64,000 bases of DNA from UBA6770 sp965660875 (GTDB lineage Bacteria; Bacteroidota; Bacteroidia; Flavobacteriales_G; Salibacteraceae): contig CBFIBQ010000011.1 in assembly GCA_965660875.1 (NCBI GenBank), positions 30,927-94,926 of the forward strand, read 5' to 3'. Each line of letters begins with the position of its first letter. Position 1 is the first letter of the stretch. Positions 62,324 to 64,000 of this stretch are shown piece by piece. The notes under the pieces are model-generated. The model ran no database searches and was not told the DNA's origin. It was given only the letters and a program-made list of their open reading frames with translations. The translations under genes and the position numbers were made by a program.

Positions 62324-62578
62324 TTATTTCTTGAACTTAGCGTAACGTGTTTTGAATTTGTCCACTCTACCCGCTGTATCAACGAATTGCATTTTACCGG
62401 TATAAAACGGATGCGATTCAGAGGTAATTTCACATTTTATTAATGGATACTCTATTCCATCTTCCCAGGTTATGGTATCACTAGACTCAGCTGTTGACCT
62501 TCCGATAAACATGTGGTCATTAGACATGTCTTTAAATACAACTGGACGATAGCTTTCTGGGTGAATATCTTTTTTCAT
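62324..62578 (-). CDS. rpmE2: 50S ribosomal protein L31, type B
   Basis: The 84-residue protein is the zinc-free type B L31: MKKDIHPESYRPVVFKDMS, the internal SHPFYTGKMQFVDTAGRVDKF in two parts, and no CxxC metal pairs. In many bacteria such non-zinc paralogues are favoured when zinc is scarce, though Bacteroidota commonly use type B alone. It has a strong TATTTTTG promoter box upstream and a terminator downstream, so it can be a single-gene transcript. Confidence 0.96.
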   Translation of the reverse strand: MKKDIHPESYRPVVFKDMSNDHMFIGRSTAESSDTITWEDGIEYPLIKCEITSESHPFYTGKMQFVDTAGRVDKFKTRYAKFKK

Positions 62579-62606
62579 TTTTCTTTGATCTTAGTAATTC
62601 GGGCTG

Positions 62607-62614
62607 CAAAAATA
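62607..62614 (-). promoter_or_regulatory. Bacteroidota -7 box upstream of rpmE2
   Basis: On the minus strand TATTTTTG matches TAnnTTTG, followed by CAGCCCGAA, the same TTTGCAGCCC sequence seen at the TPR/comA promoter (16870-16880). The ATG is 28 bases downstream. No clear -33 box was found. Confidence 0.5.
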
Positions 62615-62711
62615 GGAATTTTTAAATCTAAAAAATCGAATAAACAATAAAATTCATAGAAACTCGTATTTCAACTGAGATGAGGGTTTTTAAAAAGGAT
62701 ACTTTTGCCAC

Positions 62712-64000
62712 GTGAGTCGAATATTAGCAGTCATATTGGTTCTGATAGCCATTTATTCGTGTAAAAAACGAAATTTAGGCTTACAAGAGGAAGGTGCGCT
62801 TAGCTTCTCATCAAAGAGCATCGTTTTTGACACTGTTTTTACAGGAATTGGATCCGCCACTGAGTTTATTAAAGTGTATAACCCGCACAACAGAGACATC
62901 TCAATTTCCTCGGTTTCGCTCGAGGGAATTGCTGGAAAATCGTATCGGTTTACTTTAGATGGTTTTCCGGGAGATCAAAAAGACGTCATCATTCCAGCCC
63001 AAGATTCATTGTACTTGTTTGCTGAAGTAACCATTGATGCGAATGATATCAATAATCCATTTTTTGTTGAAGATCATATTGTTTTTGTAACCAATGGTGT
63101 AGAACAAAAAGTAAAACTCACCTCCTATGGACAGAATGCATACTATTATCGACCAAATAGATCCATCGAGGGGTTACCTCCTTTTTCTTCACTATCCAGC
63201 TATTTACATACCCCATTAACTTCATTGGACGTGAACTGGAAGAACGATAAGCCGCACGTTATATATGGCTATTTGTTAGTGGATAGTCTATTAAATTTAA
63301 ACATAGAAGCCGGCACACAAATTCACTTTCACGAAGGTGCAGGTTTGTGGGTGTACCGAGGGGCTAGCTTAAATGTAAACGGTACATTAGATAATGAAGT
63401 GGTATTTCAAGGGGATCGATTGGAAGCCGATTTTGAGGACAAAACGGGGCAATGGGATCGAATATGGATAAATACGGGTGCAGCATCGAATATTAATTAC
63501 GCACAGATAAAAAATGGATTTGTGGGCATACAAGTGGAACCCTTGCCTTTTGATGAACAACAAGATGTAGTAGAGGATATCGTTAGCGTACAAAAAACGA
63601 CAATATCCAATATGGCTGGTATCGGCGTATTCATTCGAAATGCAAATGTAGCTATCGAAAATTCTTTGATTTACAACATGGGCACCTACAACTTTGCCGT
63701 TACGGGTGGAGGGAACATTAGTGTTTTAAACTCTACCCTAGCTAATTATTGGAGCGGCAGCAATCGTGAAGACCCTATGTGCTTTATTAGTAACCGTTAC
63801 AGCACTGGCGAAGATTCTGAAGAGGCAGTGGATTTAAACCTTCGATTTGGAAACACTATCGTTTATGGTTCTAATGATGAAGAACTGGAATTCGACAGCG
63901 CAAAAACCGCTCAATATGAAGTTGTATTTGACCATTGCATATTGCGTACTGAGTTGAGTACAGTGAACCAAAATCGTTACAAATCTTGTGTTGTAAACCC
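62712..64000 (+). CDS. Lipoprotein with beta-helix-like region (3' partial)
   Basis: From a GTG at 62712 the frame is open to the end of the window (429 codons). It starts SRILAVILVLIAIYSC, a lipoprotein signal with Cys near residue 17, then KKRNLG. A beta-sandwich-like region follows (SIVFDTVFTGIGS), and from about 190 there are repeated strands such as EAGTQIHFHEGAGLWVYRG, NVNGTLDNEVVFQGD and NISVLNSTLANYW, which suggest a right-handed beta-helix of the Bacteroidota DUF-type surface lipoproteins. The protein is cut at the window edge. A TACTTTTG box (62700-62707) lies five bases before the GTG. Confidence 0.82.
   Translation, partial: MSRILAVILVLIAIYSCKKRNLGLQEEGALSFSSKSIVFDTVFTGIGSATEFIKVYNPHNRDISISSVSLEGIAGKSYRFTLDGFPGDQKDVIIPAQDSLYLFAEVTIDANDINNPFFVEDHIVFVTNGVEQKVKLTSYGQNAYYYRPNRSIEGLPPFSSLSSYLHTPLTSLDVNWKNDKPHVIYGYLLVDSLLNLNIEAGTQIHFHEGAGLWVYRGASLNVNGTLDNEVVFQGDRLEADFEDKTGQWDRIWINTGAASNINYAQIKNGFVGIQVEPLPFDEQQDVVEDIVSVQKTTISNMAGIGVFIRNANVAIENSLIYNMGTYNFAVTGGGNISVLNSTLANYWSGSNREDPMCFISNRYSTGEDSEEAVDLNLRFGNTIVYGSNDEELEFDSAKTAQYEVVFDHCILRTELSTVNQNRYKSCVVN

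Overview
The window comes from a Bacteroidota genome, most likely a marine or aquatic member of the Flavobacteriales. The evidence is consistent across the window. Several secreted proteins end in type IX secretion (T9SS) sorting domains, and one ends in the gliding-motility type B domain. Upstream regions carry the phylum-specific -7 box TAnnTTTG, and purine-rich Shine-Dalgarno sites are mostly lacking. Other phylum habits are a type B L31, a GlmU-like protein with a divergent N-terminus, a fused E1 alpha/beta 2-oxoacid dehydrogenase, and PadR-PspC pairing. Base composition is AT-rich. No rRNA, tRNA, CRISPR array or intact insertion sequence was seen.

Layout. 1-5.0 kb: a Lol-like trans-envelope cassette (LolA-fold protein, two ABC permeases, ATPase, outer-membrane beta-barrel), followed by a large T9SS type B adhesin-like protein (5.1-8.1 kb). 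8.1-9.9 kb: a kinase-like phosphotransferase and a methyltransferase. 9.9-16.8 kb (minus): a tightly overlapping run of glmM, cysteine desulfurase, GT-C glycosyltransferase, PhnP-like hydrolase, secreted endonuclease I and msrB. 16.9-22.1 kb (plus): a compact operon of TPR protein, phosphosulfolactate synthase, rhodanese, DUF368, aroE and Sua5, with a hairpin in its predicted leader. 22.1-30.3 kb (minus): M1 aminopeptidase, a decayed patch with two broken XRE regulators and a G9 tract, a T9SS protein, a lipoprotein, and a DUF2452/M14/membrane-protein group. 30.3-40.4 kb: acyltransferase, recF/DUF721, TPR membrane protein, ribH, a second decayed patch holding an orphaned T9SS sorting domain, padR/pspC, and the E1 fusion plus a small lipoprotein.

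40.4-46.3 kb: AcuI-type reductase, acetyl-CoA synthetase and an AraC regulator (minus), then an SRPBCC protein and a metal permease fused to an HMA domain. 46.4-49.9 kb: pyrR-pyrB, then STAS, a T9SS protein and RNase Z joined by one-base overlaps. 50-62.6 kb: TPR protein, membrane-anchored patatin, ftcD, a lipoprotein, an SDR/DUF2867 protein, hutI, lon, GlmU-like protein and rpmE2. The window ends inside a beta-helix-like lipoprotein gene.

Most of the window is core metabolism in typical Bacteroidota order. The parts most worth a second look are the Lol-like cassette with a DUF1302-like barrel, the phosphosulfolactate synthase/DUF368 operon, the two decayed patches (24.2-24.9 kb and 34.5-34.8 kb), the leader hairpin at 16.88 kb, and the mutually exclusive hairpins downstream of lon. 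All family assignments were made by eye from motifs; no database search was run.
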